Counted from the stretch's first letter, positions 16,598 to 26,324 are shown. The stretch: DNA of 64,000 bases from Deltaproteobacteria bacterium (GCA_005879535.1 VBKI01000066.1:93483-157482), one strand, 5' to 3'. Notes: a model not told the origin generated them from the sequence alone. Made by a program: numbers and translations.

Positions 16598-18283
16598 TCA
16601 CTTGAGGTCGCCGAGGACGTCCACGACCCCGTCCGGGGCCTTGGGCGTGCGCTCCTTGCGGTGCTTCTTTTCCGGGGTCTTCCTTTCCCTTTCGGGCGTC
16701 TCCGCGGCGATCGGCGCCTTCGGCACCGCCTTCAGAACCGCCTGCACGGTCTGCGGCTGGTCGGCGATCACGTCCATCGCGTAATCGAAGTAGCCGGCCT
16801 TGCGGAACTCGAAATGGATCTTCGCGTTGCGCGGAACCTCCAGGCTGAGCGGCGCGGCGCCGCGCTTCTCGCCGCCGCCTTTCCAGGTCGCCACCACGTC
16901 GGCGTCGAGCGGCTCCGAAACGACGGAGAGGAAGACCGGCGTCTCCGGCTGGCGGACGATCTCGGTGGCGCGCACGGTTGGCGCCGGCCGGGGATCGGGC
17001 GCGGGCCGGAGCACCACGAAGGCGGCGACCGCGACGGCCGCCAACGCCAGAGCGCCGATGCCTGCGTACAGCGCCGTGCGCCCGCGCTCCCGCGTCGGCG
17101 GCGGCGTGATCCTGGTGGGCGGCTGCGACGCGCGGGACATCGCGCCGCCCGCGGGCCGTCCCGTGGGGCGCGAGGTGGCTGCGCGCGCGTTGGGGTTCGA
17201 GATGCGGTTCTTCGAAATTGGACCCGTCGGGCGGCCGGGAGTGCGTGCGCCGGGGAACGAAGGTGGCCGGGCATCGACTGGATGAAGCTCCTGGTCCGTG
17301 TCGTCGGCGTGCGGCAGGTCTTTGGAGATCTTGAGCTGGTCCATGCACGTCTCGATGGCGTGCTTCAGCTCCTTCATCGAGGCGTAGCGATCCTCCTGCT
17401 TCTTCTGGAGGCACTTGAGGACGATCGCTTCGTAGGGCTCCGGAATCTGCGCGTTGAGCGATCGCGGGTGCGGAGGCGGAACTTGAATGTGCCCGATCAG
17501 CACTTCGCCGAAGTTCGAGCCCGGAAACGGCAGGCGGCCGGTGGCGAGCTGGAACATCATCACGCCGAGCGAGTAGATGTCGCTCCGCCCGTCGATCTTG
17601 TTGCTCGCGCCGGAGCCCTGCTCGGGGCTCATGTACGCCGGCGTGCCCATCACCATGCCGGTCTGGGTCTTGCCGGTGGAGATGCCCGCGTCGTCGGTCA
17701 TGCGCGCGATGCCGAAGTCCACCACCTTCACGAAGTTCTTCTTCCCCTTCATCGTGATCAGGTAGACGTTGTCCGGTTTCAGGTCGCGGTGGACGATGCC
17801 GCGCTTGTGCGCCGCCTCCAGCGCGTCGCACATCTGAAGCAGGATGGGCCCGGACACGTCGAGCGGAACCGCGACGTTGTGCTTGAGGAGCGCCTGCAGC
17901 GGGCGACCGTGCAGGAACTCCATCACGAAGTAGTGCCGGTGGTCCTCGGTGACGTTCAGGTCGAGGATCTTGAGGATGTTGTCGTGGCCGATGACGTTGA
18001 CCGCCCGCGCCTCGTTGAAGAAGCGGTCGACGATCTTGTCGTCGTGCGAGAACTGGGGATGCAGGAACTTGATCGCTACCCGCGAGCCGATGCCCGGGTG
18101 GACGCCCATGTAGACGGATCCCATCCCGCCCTTGCCGAGCAACCTCTCCACGCGGTAGCTGCCGATGCTGCGACCGAGCAGATCGTCGACGGTGGGGATG
18201 TCCGAGAGCCCGCGGCCATCCTCGGGGCAGTGGAGAACGTCGTCGTCGTAGGTGTTTTGACAGTCGGGGCAAGTCCGCGACAC
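16598..18283 (-). CDS. Membrane Ser/Thr protein kinase with N-terminal zinc ribbon (kinase 2)
   Basis: A 561-residue paralogue of kinase 1, nearly collinear with it: MSRTCPDCQ...HCPEDG ribbon, GKGGMGSVY loop, VAIKFLHPQ lysine, HRDLKPDNVYL, VDFGIARM and a STGKTQTGMVMGTPAYMSPEQ activation segment, then a low-complexity linker, one membrane helix (ALYAGIGALALAAVAVAAF) and a PEGA-like periplasmic region ending in a Lys-rich tail. GTG at 18283 is chosen by alignment with kinase 1; a start at 18397 would cross the conserved promoter element and run into dapF's leader. The two kinases look like a tandem duplication that has diverged outside the catalytic core. Confidence 0.92.
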   Translation of the reverse strand: MSRTCPDCQNTYDDDVLHCPEDGRGLSDIPTVDDLLGRSIGSYRVERLLGKGGMGSVYMGVHPGIGSRVAIKFLHPQFSHDDKIVDRFFNEARAVNVIGHDNILKILDLNVTEDHRHYFVMEFLHGRPLQALLKHNVAVPLDVSGPILLQMCDALEAAHKRGIVHRDLKPDNVYLITMKGKKNFVKVVDFGIARMTDDAGISTGKTQTGMVMGTPAYMSPEQGSGASNKIDGRSDIYSLGVMMFQLATGRLPFPGSNFGEVLIGHIQVPPPHPRSLNAQIPEPYEAIVLKCLQKKQEDRYASMKELKHAIETCMDQLKISKDLPHADDTDQELHPVDARPPSFPGARTPGRPTGPISKNRISNPNARAATSRPTGRPAGGAMSRASQPPTRITPPPTRERGRTALYAGIGALALAAVAVAAFVVLRPAPDPRPAPTVRATEIVRQPETPVFLSVVSEPLDADVVATWKGGGEKRGAAPLSLEVPRNAKIHFEFRKAGYFDYAMDVIADQPQTVQAVLKAVPKAPIAAETPERERKTPEKKHRKERTPKAPDGVVDVLGDLK

Positions 18284-18294
18284 GGCATCGCGAG

Positions 18295-18322
18295 TTGAAT
18301 CTTTCCGGGACGGTAGTGTCAA
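18295..18322. promoter_or_regulatory. TTGAA-N18-GTCAA element between kinase 2 and dapF
   Basis: TTGAA (18295-18299) and GTCAA (18318-18322) are spaced exactly as the element before kinase 1. On the minus strand it supplies TTGACA as a -35 box for kinase 2; on the plus strand TTGAAT could serve the divergent dapF gene. Confidence 0.45.
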
Positions 18323-18365
18323 GCTTCGCGCCGTGCGCGCGGCCTTCCGGTTAGACTTGTTTCCG

Positions 18366-19130
18366 ATGCGGTTCGCCAAGCTCCACGGCCTCGGCAACGA
18401 CTTCCTGCTGCTCGACCTGCGCGCGGGAGGCGATCCTCTTCCCGCCCGGCGCGCCCTCGAGCTGTGCGACCGTCATCGCGGCGTCGGCGGAGACGGAGTG
18501 CTCACGCTGCTGCCTGGCGCGCGGATGCTGGTGCAGAACGCGGACGGCTCCGTCCCCGAAATGTGTGGAAACGGCGCACGCTGTGCCGCACTCTGGATCG
18601 CCACCGACGGGTGCACGCAGCCGGCGTCGGCGCGCGTGGAGCTGCTCACCGACGCGGGGCCGAGGCCGTGCAAGGTCGACGCCACCGAGCCCAGGCGCGG
18701 TCTGGTCGAGGTCGACATGGGAACCGCGCAGCTCGAACCGCCGCGACCCGTGGCACGCTGGGAAGCGGTGCCCGTCTCGATGGGCAATCCGCACCGCGTG
18801 ATCTTCGTCGACGGCGGCGCCTCTCGACTCGCGGCGGAAGCCGGACCCGGGCTCTGCGGCGTGGAAAACGCCAACATCGAGTTCGTCGAGCGGATCGGCC
18901 CTGACCGGTACGCGGCGTTCGTCTGGGAGCGCGGTGCCGGGCTGACCCAGGCGTGCGGCACCGGAGCGTGCGCGGTCGCAGCGGCGGCCGTCGCGCGCGG
19001 AGAAGCGCGGCGCGACCGCGACGTCGTGGTGGAATTGCCTGGAGGCGCGTTGACAATCCGCGTCGATACTCAGGACCGCGTCACGATGCGGGGGCCCGCC
19101 GAGCTGGCGTTCCTCGGCGAGCTCCCCTGA
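18366..19130 (+). CDS. dapF: Diaminopimelate epimerase
   Basis: DapF converts LL- to meso-diaminopimelate for lysine and peptidoglycan synthesis. The 254-residue protein carries the two catalytic cysteines in their usual contexts, C67 in MCGNGARC and C197 in ACGTGACA, and the N-terminal FAKLHGLGNDF signature. The ATG at 18366 gives the canonical MRFAKLHG start; 11 residues upstream in frame are excluded. It stands alone on the plus strand and is divergent from kinase 2. Other aspartate-family genes are elsewhere in the window (asd at 29689, hom-thrC-thrB at 59193). Confidence 0.97.
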   Translation: MRFAKLHGLGNDFLLLDLRAGGDPLPARRALELCDRHRGVGGDGVLTLLPGARMLVQNADGSVPEMCGNGARCAALWIATDGCTQPASARVELLTDAGPRPCKVDATEPRRGLVEVDMGTAQLEPPRPVARWEAVPVSMGNPHRVIFVDGGASRLAAEAGPGLCGVENANIEFVERIGPDRYAAFVWERGAGLTQACGTGACAVAAAAVARGEARRDRDVVVELPGGALTIRVDTQDRVTMRGPAELAFLGELP

Positions 19131-19140
19131 AGCGACGATT

Positions 19141-20385
19141 CTAGAAGTAACAGTTCCAGCTCAGCGTCAGCGACTTGCTCGCCGAGCGCCCAAGGCTGGT
19201 CAACGGCTGCTGGCCGGCGGGCACGAACGGCGCATAACCGGCGTTCCCCGCGTTGATGCTCTGCGCTCCGAAAGACGACTGGCCACGGTTCAGCGCGAAC
19301 TCCGCCAGGACGTGGTTCTGGCTCTTGTTGATATAGAAGTCGAGGCCGAACCGCGTGTTGCGGCTATCGCCCGTGTGCGCCTGAGCGCATTGCGCCGCCG
19401 TGACATCGGCGCCCGGCGTGCAATCGTCTCCCTGGAAATACTCGAAGGACACGTACGGGCGCACGAACGAGACACGATACCCGACGTCGAGCGACAAGCC
19501 CTTGCCGGTATCGCGCGAACCGGTGCCGTTGCCGTACAGGTACCCGCCGAGAATTGCGACGAACTCCAGCTGCTCAGACAAGGGGAAGTCGAAGAATAGC
19601 GTGCTGGTGACCGACCTCTGGTTGGTGAGGCCCTTGAGCGTTCGCAACGCGTCCGCCTGGTACGTGCCGGCGAGCGAGATGCTGAGGATCGGGTCCTTGG
19701 CGAAGTATATGCTCTGGTACAGGTAGCTGCCCTCTTCGCTTCCGATGATGTCGAAATTCACGAAACCGCCGAACGCCGGGTAGTGCTTCGAGTTGGGTCC
19801 GGTGGCTGCGGCGGTCGGCTGAACGCCCTCGTAGATGCCGCCGCGGAAGCCGAGCTTCTTGTCCAGTCCCCACCCACGAACTTGGAGTCCCGTGCTGCGC
19901 GTTCCGGGGAAGTTCGCTGCCGTGAATCCGCGGAGCATGTCAGGATGCCCGTCGACGTTGGCCTGGTTGGCGCTGGTGGTGATGGTGAAGCGGGAGTTCG
20001 GGTAGAAGATCAGTCCGCCCTCGACCAGCAGGACGTTGTCGCCCTTGGTTCCACCAGGTCCCCAGGAGACCCACGCGTCCTGCACGATCATGCGGCTGGT
20101 GAAGTTAGCGAACTTGCCGAAGTTCGCGTTGTCGACCTGGAAGTAATACGACCAGTTTGTGCCCACGTCCCCGTTCGCCTGGATTCGTGTCCGGCGGACG
20201 TAGAAGTCGTAGGCGTTGTCGGTTCCGCTTGGCGCTCCGTTCTCGTTGAGCTGGAATTGCGGCTGGATGAACGCCTGGATGTTCAGCGTCACATCCTTGG
20301 TGGGTAGCGGAACCGCCACCGCCCAGGACGCCGCAGACACGAGAAACAGCAGCACTCCGGGAAGCAGGCTCAGGCTCTTACGCAT
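19141..20385 (-). CDS. Outer-membrane porin (phosphate-selective porin O/P-like)
   Basis: The 414-residue protein has a signal peptide (about 1-23, ending SWAVA) and alternating hydrophobic strands throughout, ending in the aromatic WNCYF expected of a trimeric or monomeric barrel. Segments such as FYVRRTRIQANGDVGTNWSYYFQVD and VLLVEGGLIFYPNSRFT resemble the OprO/OprP family, but substrate cannot be read. A GAGGGG lies five bases before the ATG. It converges with dapF, 10 bases apart. Confidence 0.85.
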   Translation of the reverse strand: MRKSLSLLPGVLLFLVSAASWAVAVPLPTKDVTLNIQAFIQPQFQLNENGAPSGTDNAYDFYVRRTRIQANGDVGTNWSYYFQVDNANFGKFANFTSRMIVQDAWVSWGPGGTKGDNVLLVEGGLIFYPNSRFTITTSANQANVDGHPDMLRGFTAANFPGTRSTGLQVRGWGLDKKLGFRGGIYEGVQPTAAATGPNSKHYPAFGGFVNFDIIGSEEGSYLYQSIYFAKDPILSISLAGTYQADALRTLKGLTNQRSVTSTLFFDFPLSEQLEFVAILGGYLYGNGTGSRDTGKGLSLDVGYRVSFVRPYVSFEYFQGDDCTPGADVTAAQCAQAHTGDSRNTRFGLDFYINKSQNHVLAEFALNRGQSSFGAQSINAGNAGYAPFVPAGQQPLTSLGRSASKSLTLSWNCYF

Positions 20386-20422
20386 CCATCCCCCTCTGTC
20401 GGGTGAGCGCTTCGGAGGAGAG

Positions 20423-20450
20423 GTAAGACTTTTTTGTATGCTCTTGTCAA
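20423..20450 (-). promoter_or_regulatory. Possible porin promoter
   Basis: A perfect TTGACA (20450-20445) on the minus strand lies about 60 bases upstream of the porin start and is followed by an A-rich tract; the -10 region (TCTTAC at 20428-20423, spacer 16) is poor. Only the -35 element is convincing. Confidence 0.35.
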
Positions 20451-20461
20451 CTCCCCGGCCG

Positions 20462-22174
20462 CTATTCGTCGAGGAGTTCCTTGAGCACTTCGCGGCCTGA
20501 CGCGGTGATCCGGACGGTGCGCGTGATGTCCTTCCCCAGATCCGGATTGACCAGCCGGACCGTGTGCTCGCCGGCCGCCAGCATCAGCGGTTCGTTCAGG
20601 GGGGTGACGCCGATCTCCTGGCCATCCACCTCGACCCTTGCCCAAGGGCGGATCAGGAGCACCAATTCGCCCTTGGCGGTAATGATCGGTTGCACCGGGG
20701 GCTGCGAAGTAGCTTGCGGAATGGAGCGCTTGGGTTTCGCGGCTACAGCCTGCCGCGATTCCGGGGCAGGAGGTACCGGGACCGCAGGTGGAACCGGCGC
20801 AGCAGGGACCGCAGCGCGCGCCACGGAGGGCGTAGCCTGCGCCATCACTGGCGGCGCGTCTGGCGCCGCACCGGCGTCCGTGACAGGCGGTGTCGGGCTC
20901 GGAGGAGGCTCCGTCGCCTGGAGCTGCGGAGTCGCTGGTTCCGCGACCGGCTCCGCCGGCCGCGGTGCTACCGACGCGCGCTCGATTGGCACGATATCCG
21001 CGGCAAACGCCCCGCGGCGCTGCAGAAATGCATACCCCGCGGCGCCCCCCAGGGCGGCGATGCAGAGAAATGCGGCGATCCCGTACGCCATACCCCGCCG
21101 GTCCCGCGGCGGCGGCGGCGGCGGCCTCGGAAGCACCACGGTTCGCGCTTCCCGCAGCTGCGGACGGCGCGCGGGGACGGCGCGGACCGCGCCAGTGCCG
21201 TTCATCTCCGCTTCCAGCGCCTGCATCGCCGCGCCGGTGCTCTCGTCGGGCGGCTGCACCGGCTCGGCATACGCCTTGGCAAAATCCGAGATGCGCGCCG
21301 GCGTGATCGCCTGCCCGAGAGAGACGAGCAGCGCGTCGAGATCGGCCTGCAGATCGTGGCAGCTCGCGTATCGCGCATCGCGATCCTTGGCCAGCGCCCG
21401 CTCGAGCACGGCCACGAGACCCGCGGGCGCCTCCGGCCGCGGGACGGAGAGTGGCTGTGGATCTTCCGTCATCATGCGACCGATGAGCGACACCTCGCTG
21501 TCGCCTTCCCAGGGACGCTTCCCGCCGAGCATCTCGTAGAGCACGACGCCGAGCGCGAAGACGTCGGCGCGGCGATCCAGGGCATCGCCGCGGAGCTGCT
21601 CGGGCGGCATGTACGCGACCTTGCCTTTCAGGGTCCCCGTGCGCGTCATCCCGCTCGAGTTCGCCGCCTTGGCGATGCCGAAGTCGACCACCTTCGCCAT
21701 GCCGTTGCGATGGACGAGGATGTTGTCCGGAGAGATGTCGCGGTGGACGAGACCGAGCGGCTTGCCGTCGGGCCCCGCGAGATCGTGCGCGTAGTGCAGG
21801 CCGCCTGCGGCCATGGAGACGATCTTCACCACCTCGGCGATGGGCAGCCGCTCGCCGCGCTCGTGGGCACGCTTCGCCACCGCGCGCAGCGAGGGCCCGT
21901 CGATGAACTCCATGGCGATGAAGTAGTTTCCGTTCGCCTCGCCGAGATCGAAGATGCTGACGATGTTCGGGTGATCGAGCCGGGCCGCCAGCCGGGCTTC
22001 GTTGAGGAACATCTCGACGAACTGGCGGTCGCGCGCCAGGTGCGGCAGGATCCGCTTCAGGCATACCAGCTTCTCGAAGCCCGCCGCGCCGGCTTGCCGC
22101 GCGAGGTACACCTCGGCCATTCCGCCGGAGGCGATCAGCCGGACGAGCTTGTACTTGCCGATGGGCGCCGTCAT
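20462..22174 (-). CDS. Membrane Ser/Thr protein kinase with PEGA domain (kinase 3)
   Basis: The 570-residue protein has a kinase domain from about 7 to 275 ([11 protein letters not shown] loop, K40, HRDISPDN with D146, VDFGIAK with D164, YMPPEQL), a variable linker with a Pro run, a membrane helix ([20 protein letters not shown]) and a Pro/Ala-rich spacer. It ends in a PEGA-like periplasmic domain ([27 protein letters not shown]) that usually contacts surface structures. The catalytic loop has IS instead of LK after HRD, a common variant in myxobacterial kinases. ATG at 22174 gives the canonical [12 protein letters not shown] start. It precedes the porin gene by 76 bases. Confidence 0.92.
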   Translation of the reverse strand: MTAPIGKYKLVRLIASGGMAEVYLARQAGAAGFEKLVCLKRILPHLARDRQFVEMFLNEARLAARLDHPNIVSIFDLGEANGNYFIAMEFIDGPSLRAVAKRAHERGERLPIAEVVKIVSMAAGGLHYAHDLAGPDGKPLGLVHRDISPDNILVHRNGMAKVVDFGIAKAANSSGMTRTGTLKGKVAYMPPEQLRGDALDRRADVFALGVVLYEMLGGKRPWEGDSEVSLIGRMMTEDPQPLSVPRPEAPAGLVAVLERALAKDRDARYASCHDLQADLDALLVSLGQAITPARISDFAKAYAEPVQPPDESTGAAMQALEAEMNGTGAVRAVPARRPQLREARTVVLPRPPPPPPRDRRGMAYGIAAFLCIAALGGAAGYAFLQRRGAFAADIVPIERASVAPRPAEPVAEPATPQLQATEPPPSPTPPVTDAGAAPDAPPVMAQATPSVARAAVPAAPVPPAVPVPPAPESRQAVAAKPKRSIPQATSQPPVQPIITAKGELVLLIRPWARVEVDGQEIGVTPLNEPLMLAAGEHTVRLVNPDLGKDITRTVRITASGREVLKELLDE

Positions 22175-22230
22175 CCCGCAGGGCGATGCTACAGCACGCC
22201 CCGGAGTGCTCCCAGAATTCACCTGTACAA

Positions 22231-22845
22231 TCACCTTTTACTGAGGTCGCGGAGCGTGTTCTGCACGCCCTCCAGCTTGCCGGACAAGGTGGACGCGTCG
22301 GGGGCATGTGCGCCATTTCCCTGCTTCACCGCTTCGAGCTTCCGGCGCGCGCCTTCGACGAGCTGCGCCGCCGTCGCGATGTCGGTCTGCGCGTCGTCCC
22401 AGGCGAGGTCCGCCCGCAGCACGCCGAGCTCCGCGACCTGCGCGCCGGTCAGCCCCGGAAGCGCGCTTGCACGGTCGACGAGCGCTGCCGCATTGCGCCC
22501 ATCGCCCTTCTTGCCCGCGTTCTTGGCCCAGTTGCCGAGGAGGTCGAACAACCACCGATCGAGCGCGTTCTGATCGTCGAACTCGGTTTCCATCGGAGGC
22601 TTCTCCCCCGCGGGGATGGGAATGGGGCCGTAGGCCTTGTCCGTCGGCGGAATCGGCGAGGTCCCGATGGGGAAGAACCTGCCGCGCTCGATCACCAGCA
22701 AGCTTCCCTGCGCGGCGACGCGGAAGTGGTGCTGGTTGCGTTCGGACGCGAGCCATCCCACGGCGACGAGCAGGGCCAGGATGATGAGCCAGAGGACGAG
22801 GCGCTGCAGCGTGCTTCCTCTGCGGGCCGCCACCTGCTCAGCCAT
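22231..22845 (-). CDS. Single-pass membrane protein, function unknown
   Basis: A 204-residue protein with one transmembrane helix (about residues 16-35, [19 protein letters not shown]) near the N-terminus and a soluble, mostly helical C-terminal domain. No family is recognised. The ATG at 22845 overlaps the end of hpt by eight bases, so translation is probably coupled. It may anchor something at the envelope, but nothing in the sequence says what. Confidence 0.75.
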   Translation of the reverse strand: MAEQVAARRGSTLQRLVLWLIILALLVAVGWLASERNQHHFRVAAQGSLLVIERGRFFPIGTSPIPPTDKAYGPIPIPAGEKPPMETEFDDQNALDRWLFDLLGNWAKNAGKKGDGRNAAALVDRASALPGLTGAQVAELGVLRADLAWDDAQTDIATAAQLVEGARRKLEAVKQGNGAHAPDASTLSGKLEGVQNTLRDLSKR

Positions 22846-23368
22846 GACGGAGCACGCCGATGAAGGGGACGTTGCGGTACTTGTCCGCTGCATCCAGACC
22901 GTAGCCGACCACGAAGCGGTCCTCGATCTCGAAACCGAGATAGTCGATGGGGATCCGGGTCCGGGCCCGGGACGGCTTGTGCAGGAGCGTGCAGAGCTTC
23001 ACCGAGGCGGGGCGGCGGGTGGCGAGGTTGTCGAGCAGGTAGCGCATGGTCAAGCCGGTGTCGACGATGTCCTCGACGATCAGCACATGCTTGCGTTCGA
23101 TGGGCCTGGTCAGATCGCTCGTGATCTTCACCACGCCGGAGGACTCGGTCGCTTCCCCATAACTGGAGAGGCCGATGAAGTCGATACTGACCGGCAGATC
23201 GACGGCGCGGCCGAGATCCGACATGAAGATGTACGACCCCTTCAAAACGCCCAGGAGGACCAGGTCCTTTTCCTGGTAGTCCCGCTCGATCTGCTCCCCT
23301 AGCTCCTTGACGCGTTTCGCGATCTTCTCCGCCGAAAAGAGCGGTTCGAGGTCTGCAGAAAGTCTCAA
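22838..23368 (-). CDS. hpt: Hypoxanthine phosphoribosyltransferase
   Basis: This purine-salvage enzyme makes IMP or GMP from hypoxanthine or guanine and PRPP. The 176-residue product has the PRPP-binding loop [13 protein letters not shown] (about 95-107) with the acidic pair E99-D100, the flexible-loop SSYGEAT region and [10 protein letters not shown] near the C-terminus. TTG at 23368 is chosen because AAGGAG stands six bases upstream (23380-23375); another TTG at 23392 lacks a ribosome site. It follows the upp-like gene by 58 bases. Confidence 0.95.
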   Translation of the reverse strand: MRLSADLEPLFSAEKIAKRVKELGEQIERDYQEKDLVLLGVLKGSYIFMSDLGRAVDLPVSIDFIGLSSYGEATESSGVVKITSDLTRPIERKHVLIVEDIVDTGLTMRYLLDNLATRRPASVKLCTLLHKPSRARTRIPIDYLGFEIEDRFVVGYGLDAADKYRNVPFIGVLRHG

Positions 23369-23426
23369 GCGATTCTCCTTCCCGACAAACAAAACCTTGG
23401 GGTGCCTGGCGGTCGATCTGAAGCCA

Positions 23427-24242
23427 TTACACCCAGGCGTTGTTCATGATCTCGCCGAAGCCGCCCCCGCCCGGAACGATGTACTGCTTGTCGTCGAGCC
23501 CCCGCTCGCGGTCCCAGTGCGTTCCCGGAACCGTATCGAACACGTCCTCCGGCGAGAGGCCGCGGTCGAGCCTGAGCGCGTAGACGATGGCCTCGGCGTG
23601 CCTCGTGATGACGTTCTTCAAGTACTCGGGCGTGACGATCAGGTTCGCGGCGATGATCTTGCGCGGCTTGCCGATCACGTCGCGCTTGTAGGCGTCGATG
23701 GCGGTGCACATGCTGCCGCCGGTCGCGCCCATCGGGTCGGGAAAGAGCAGGATGGCGTCGTCGACGTCTCCGCCGATCTTGCTGCCGAAGATGCGCGCGC
23801 CGGTTACGTGCGACGCGTCGTCGAGGACCCGGGCCATCACGAAGTGGTCCTGGCGTACCACGCGCGGATCCAGCAGCGTGTTGAGGAAATCGTACGTGAT
23901 CTGCGAAGGCAGCGTGCCCGCGCGGGCGATGTTCACCGTCACCGCGCGGACCTCGGGATCGACGGTCTCCCCGTGGAAGACGGCGTTCGGCGTGGAGTCG
24001 ATCATCCGCGTCGCCGTCGCGGTCGGGCGCCGGGGAAATTCGGCGTTGACGATCACCCGCAACAGATCGCGGTAGAGCACGGCCACGAGCGTGTTGATCT
24101 CCGGCTGGTACGTGCCCTTCGCACACAGCTTCGCCAGCTGCGTGAGGGCGAGCGGGTCCGCGAGGATGTGCACGTTGGCGCCGTAGCGATGCTCCAGCTG
24201 CGGGGCCCGGTAGGGGATGTGATCGTAGGCGTGGTCGCGCAT
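23427..24242 (-). CDS. upp: Uracil phosphoribosyltransferase-like protein
   Basis: The 271-residue protein belongs to the uracil phosphoribosyltransferase fold: ARAG at about 106-109, the PRPP-binding [10 protein letters not shown] at about 169-178 and the C-terminal [15 protein letters not shown] that would contact uracil. The PRPP motif has Gly where most UPRTs have Leu or Ala (DPMLATGGS), and the chain is some 60 residues longer than the E. coli enzyme, so it is a divergent member. GAGG lies seven bases before the ATG. Adjacent hpt supports a base-salvage role. UMP synthesis from uracil is the expected reaction. Confidence 0.8.
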   Translation of the reverse strand: MRDHAYDHIPYRAPQLEHRYGANVHILADPLALTQLAKLCAKGTYQPEINTLVAVLYRDLLRVIVNAEFPRRPTATATRMIDSTPNAVFHGETVDPEVRAVTVNIARAGTLPSQITYDFLNTLLDPRVVRQDHFVMARVLDDASHVTGARIFGSKIGGDVDDAILLFPDPMGATGGSMCTAIDAYKRDVIGKPRKIIAANLIVTPEYLKNVITRHAEAIVYALRLDRGLSPEDVFDTVPGTHWDRERGLDDKQYIVPGGGGFGEIMNNAWV

Positions 24243-24290
24243 GCGGTTACCTCGCAGCCGGACCCGCTTCGGACGGCGGCGGACGCCCGC

Positions 24291-26198
24291 TCACTTTCCG
24301 GCGCTTTTCCGGGCGGGAAGGAAGCGGATCCAGAGGTCGGCGTCAACGCCTTCCTTGCCCGGCCGCGCTTCGAACAGCGCGTCGCGGAGATCGGCAGCCC
24401 GGTCCGCGAACAGCCGTGCTGCCTGGCCTGCGACGCCGCCATGGGCGCCCGCGGCGCGCTCGACGGAGCGGACGATTCCCGCCACGTCCACCCAGACGTT
24501 CTGCTGTCCGGGAACGTCGAACCCGGCGATGCCGATCCGCTTGAGGTGCTGTGCGAGCGACTGACCCTGCAGCTGCAGGACGCGTCCCAGCACGCCGAGG
24601 TCCGCCGCGCTCGCCGGTTTCACCTGCTGCTTGTTCCGCCGCCGCGCCCCGGGCGCTTCGCTCGCAGGCGGAGGGGTGCCGCCAATCGCGAGAAAGAGCA
24701 CGTCTTCGCGGACGGCTGCCTGGGCTCCGTCGCCGAGGCGGAACCAGGAGGCGCCGTTGAGCTGCGCGCGGTCGACGGCGGGACGCGCGCGCATCGCCCG
24801 GTCCAGCGCGGCGCGGACCGTCTGGGGATTGGAGAGCTGCGCGGTGACGACGAACGCCGAACGATCGAACGACCCCACCTGCTCGCCCAGCACGGCTTCG
24901 ATGAGCGAGCTGGCGTCGAGATAGACGCCGATGCCGATGTTTCCCGCGAACGACGGAATGAGGTCCTTCTCCAGATCCAGTCCGGTCGTCTCCTGCACGC
25001 GGTCGCGGAGACGCGCCGCGTCCGCTCCGGCAGTGCGCGTCAGCTCCCGCCAGACTGCCTCCGGCGCCGCCGAGATGCGCAGATACGCAGCCGCGTCGCC
25101 CGGCAGCCGGGAGGCGAGGTCCGGAGGCCGGACCAGCGGTTTGAAAGCGGCGACGAGCTGGTCGCCGGCGAGGTTCTTGAGCTGCGCGAACATCCTCACC
25201 TGGACCAGCTCGCGGTTCTCCGGTTTTTCCAGGATGGTGAACGCGGACGCGCCCAGCTCGCCAGAAAGGCGGCCGCTGCCGGCCGCGCCGCGATCGCCTT
25301 CCCGCGAATAGAACACGGCATCGCCCGACCCGACGTGCCGGACCGCGGTGAGAAATCCGGGATCGGCGGCGAGGCCCTTGCCCGGAGGAATCGCCGCGGC
25401 GCTGGCCAGCGCGCGGGCCGGATCGGTCGCGCCAGCAAGGCGCAGGTAGAGATATCCTTGGCGTTGCAGGAGCGCGACCGTCTCGCCGGTGGCATTGCGA
25501 CCCACCAGAATGGGAGTCCCATCCGGCAGCGTCGCGTCCCCCAGCTGGAAGGGGCCGCCCCCGTAGCGTCCCAGGGTCCGGGCGGAACCGAGAAGCTGCC
25601 GCGCTGCAGCCAGCGACTTCTTCTCGTCGGAGCTGCCGATCGCGAACACCAGCGCCTCGGGGTCCTGCGGAACGGTGAAGAACGCGATGCCTTTCTGCGG
25701 GTCGAATCCGTTTGCTTCCGCGGCGCGCGGGTCGAGCACGTCGAATCCCGCGCCAGCGCCGAGCGACCGCGCGAGCTCGTCGAGCGACGCTCCCAACGAC
25801 AGCTTGGCGGCGACCTCGCGGTGGATGACCAATCGCGCCCACGGCGCGGGGATCAGCAGCGCGGCGCGCGCGTCCCCCGGCACCGCCATGGCCACGGTTC
25901 GCTCCAGCGCGGTGACGTGCGTCCGCGCCGTGCGCATCTGGCCGTCCTTGTCGCGAATGGTCTCGACGACGGTGTAGACGCCTGCGCGCGGGAATGCGTG
26001 GACGACGGACGCGCCCTGCCCCTGCGCGGTCCCGTCGCCGAAGTCCCAGAGGATCTCGGTTCCTTCCGGCACCTGTTGCGACTCGCCGAAGCGGAGCGGA
26101 ACGCCGGTGTACGTCGTCCGGGCATCTCCGGGATCGGGAGAGATCCGCTTCACGCAGGACAGCAGGATGAGCAGGCAGAGGAGCAGGCGAGTCCGCAT
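24291..26198 (-). CDS. PKD-domain lipoprotein, function unknown
   Basis: The 635-residue exported protein starts with a lipobox (LLILLSC), then one PKD-like immunoglobulin fold at about 30-95 (ILWDFGDGTAQG...VVHAFPRAGVYTV is diagnostic). The remaining 530 residues alternate hydrophobic strands and helices with no recognised catalytic motif and look like a large secreted beta/alpha domain. ATG at 26198 gives the clean signal; an ATG at 26216 adds six residues. It stands upstream of the upp-hpt group by 48 bases on the same strand. Confidence 0.75.
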   Translation of the reverse strand: MRTRLLLCLLILLSCVKRISPDPGDARTTYTGVPLRFGESQQVPEGTEILWDFGDGTAQGQGASVVHAFPRAGVYTVVETIRDKDGQMRTARTHVTALERTVAMAVPGDARAALLIPAPWARLVIHREVAAKLSLGASLDELARSLGAGAGFDVLDPRAAEANGFDPQKGIAFFTVPQDPEALVFAIGSSDEKKSLAAARQLLGSARTLGRYGGGPFQLGDATLPDGTPILVGRNATGETVALLQRQGYLYLRLAGATDPARALASAAAIPPGKGLAADPGFLTAVRHVGSGDAVFYSREGDRGAAGSGRLSGELGASAFTILEKPENRELVQVRMFAQLKNLAGDQLVAAFKPLVRPPDLASRLPGDAAAYLRISAAPEAVWRELTRTAGADAARLRDRVQETTGLDLEKDLIPSFAGNIGIGVYLDASSLIEAVLGEQVGSFDRSAFVVTAQLSNPQTVRAALDRAMRARPAVDRAQLNGASWFRLGDGAQAAVREDVLFLAIGGTPPPASEAPGARRRNKQQVKPASAADLGVLGRVLQLQGQSLAQHLKRIGIAGFDVPGQQNVWVDVAGIVRSVERAAGAHGGVAGQAARLFADRAADLRDALFEARPGKEGVDADLWIRFLPARKSAGK

Positions 26199-26254
26199 GC
26201 GCGGCGGGTGTATCACACCGCCCTTGCTGCGGACGCGGACGACCGTCGTCGCGG

Positions 26255-26302
26255 TTGACAGGGGGCTGGCGGACCGTTAGAGCTTTCAGAAAGTTTTGAA
26301 AG
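26255..26302 (+). promoter_or_regulatory. Promoter with overlapping inverted-repeat operator
   Basis: TTGACA (26255-26260), a 17-base spacer and TAGAGC (26278-26283) precede the polyprenyl synthase gene. Overlapping the -10 end and expected transcription start is an inverted repeat CTTTCA (26283-26288) and TGAAAG (26297-26302), embedded in two direct GAAAGTT copies (26289-26295 and 26298-26304). The position suits a repressor site, and the second gene of the transcript encodes a GbsR/MarR-type regulator. Confidence 0.55.
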
Positions 26303-26324
26303 TTCATCGACAGAAGGTCGGACA

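Noticed and set aside
21111-21130. GGC triplet run as a regulatory repeat
   Set aside because: It encodes the Pro run in the linker of kinase 3 and is explained by coding.
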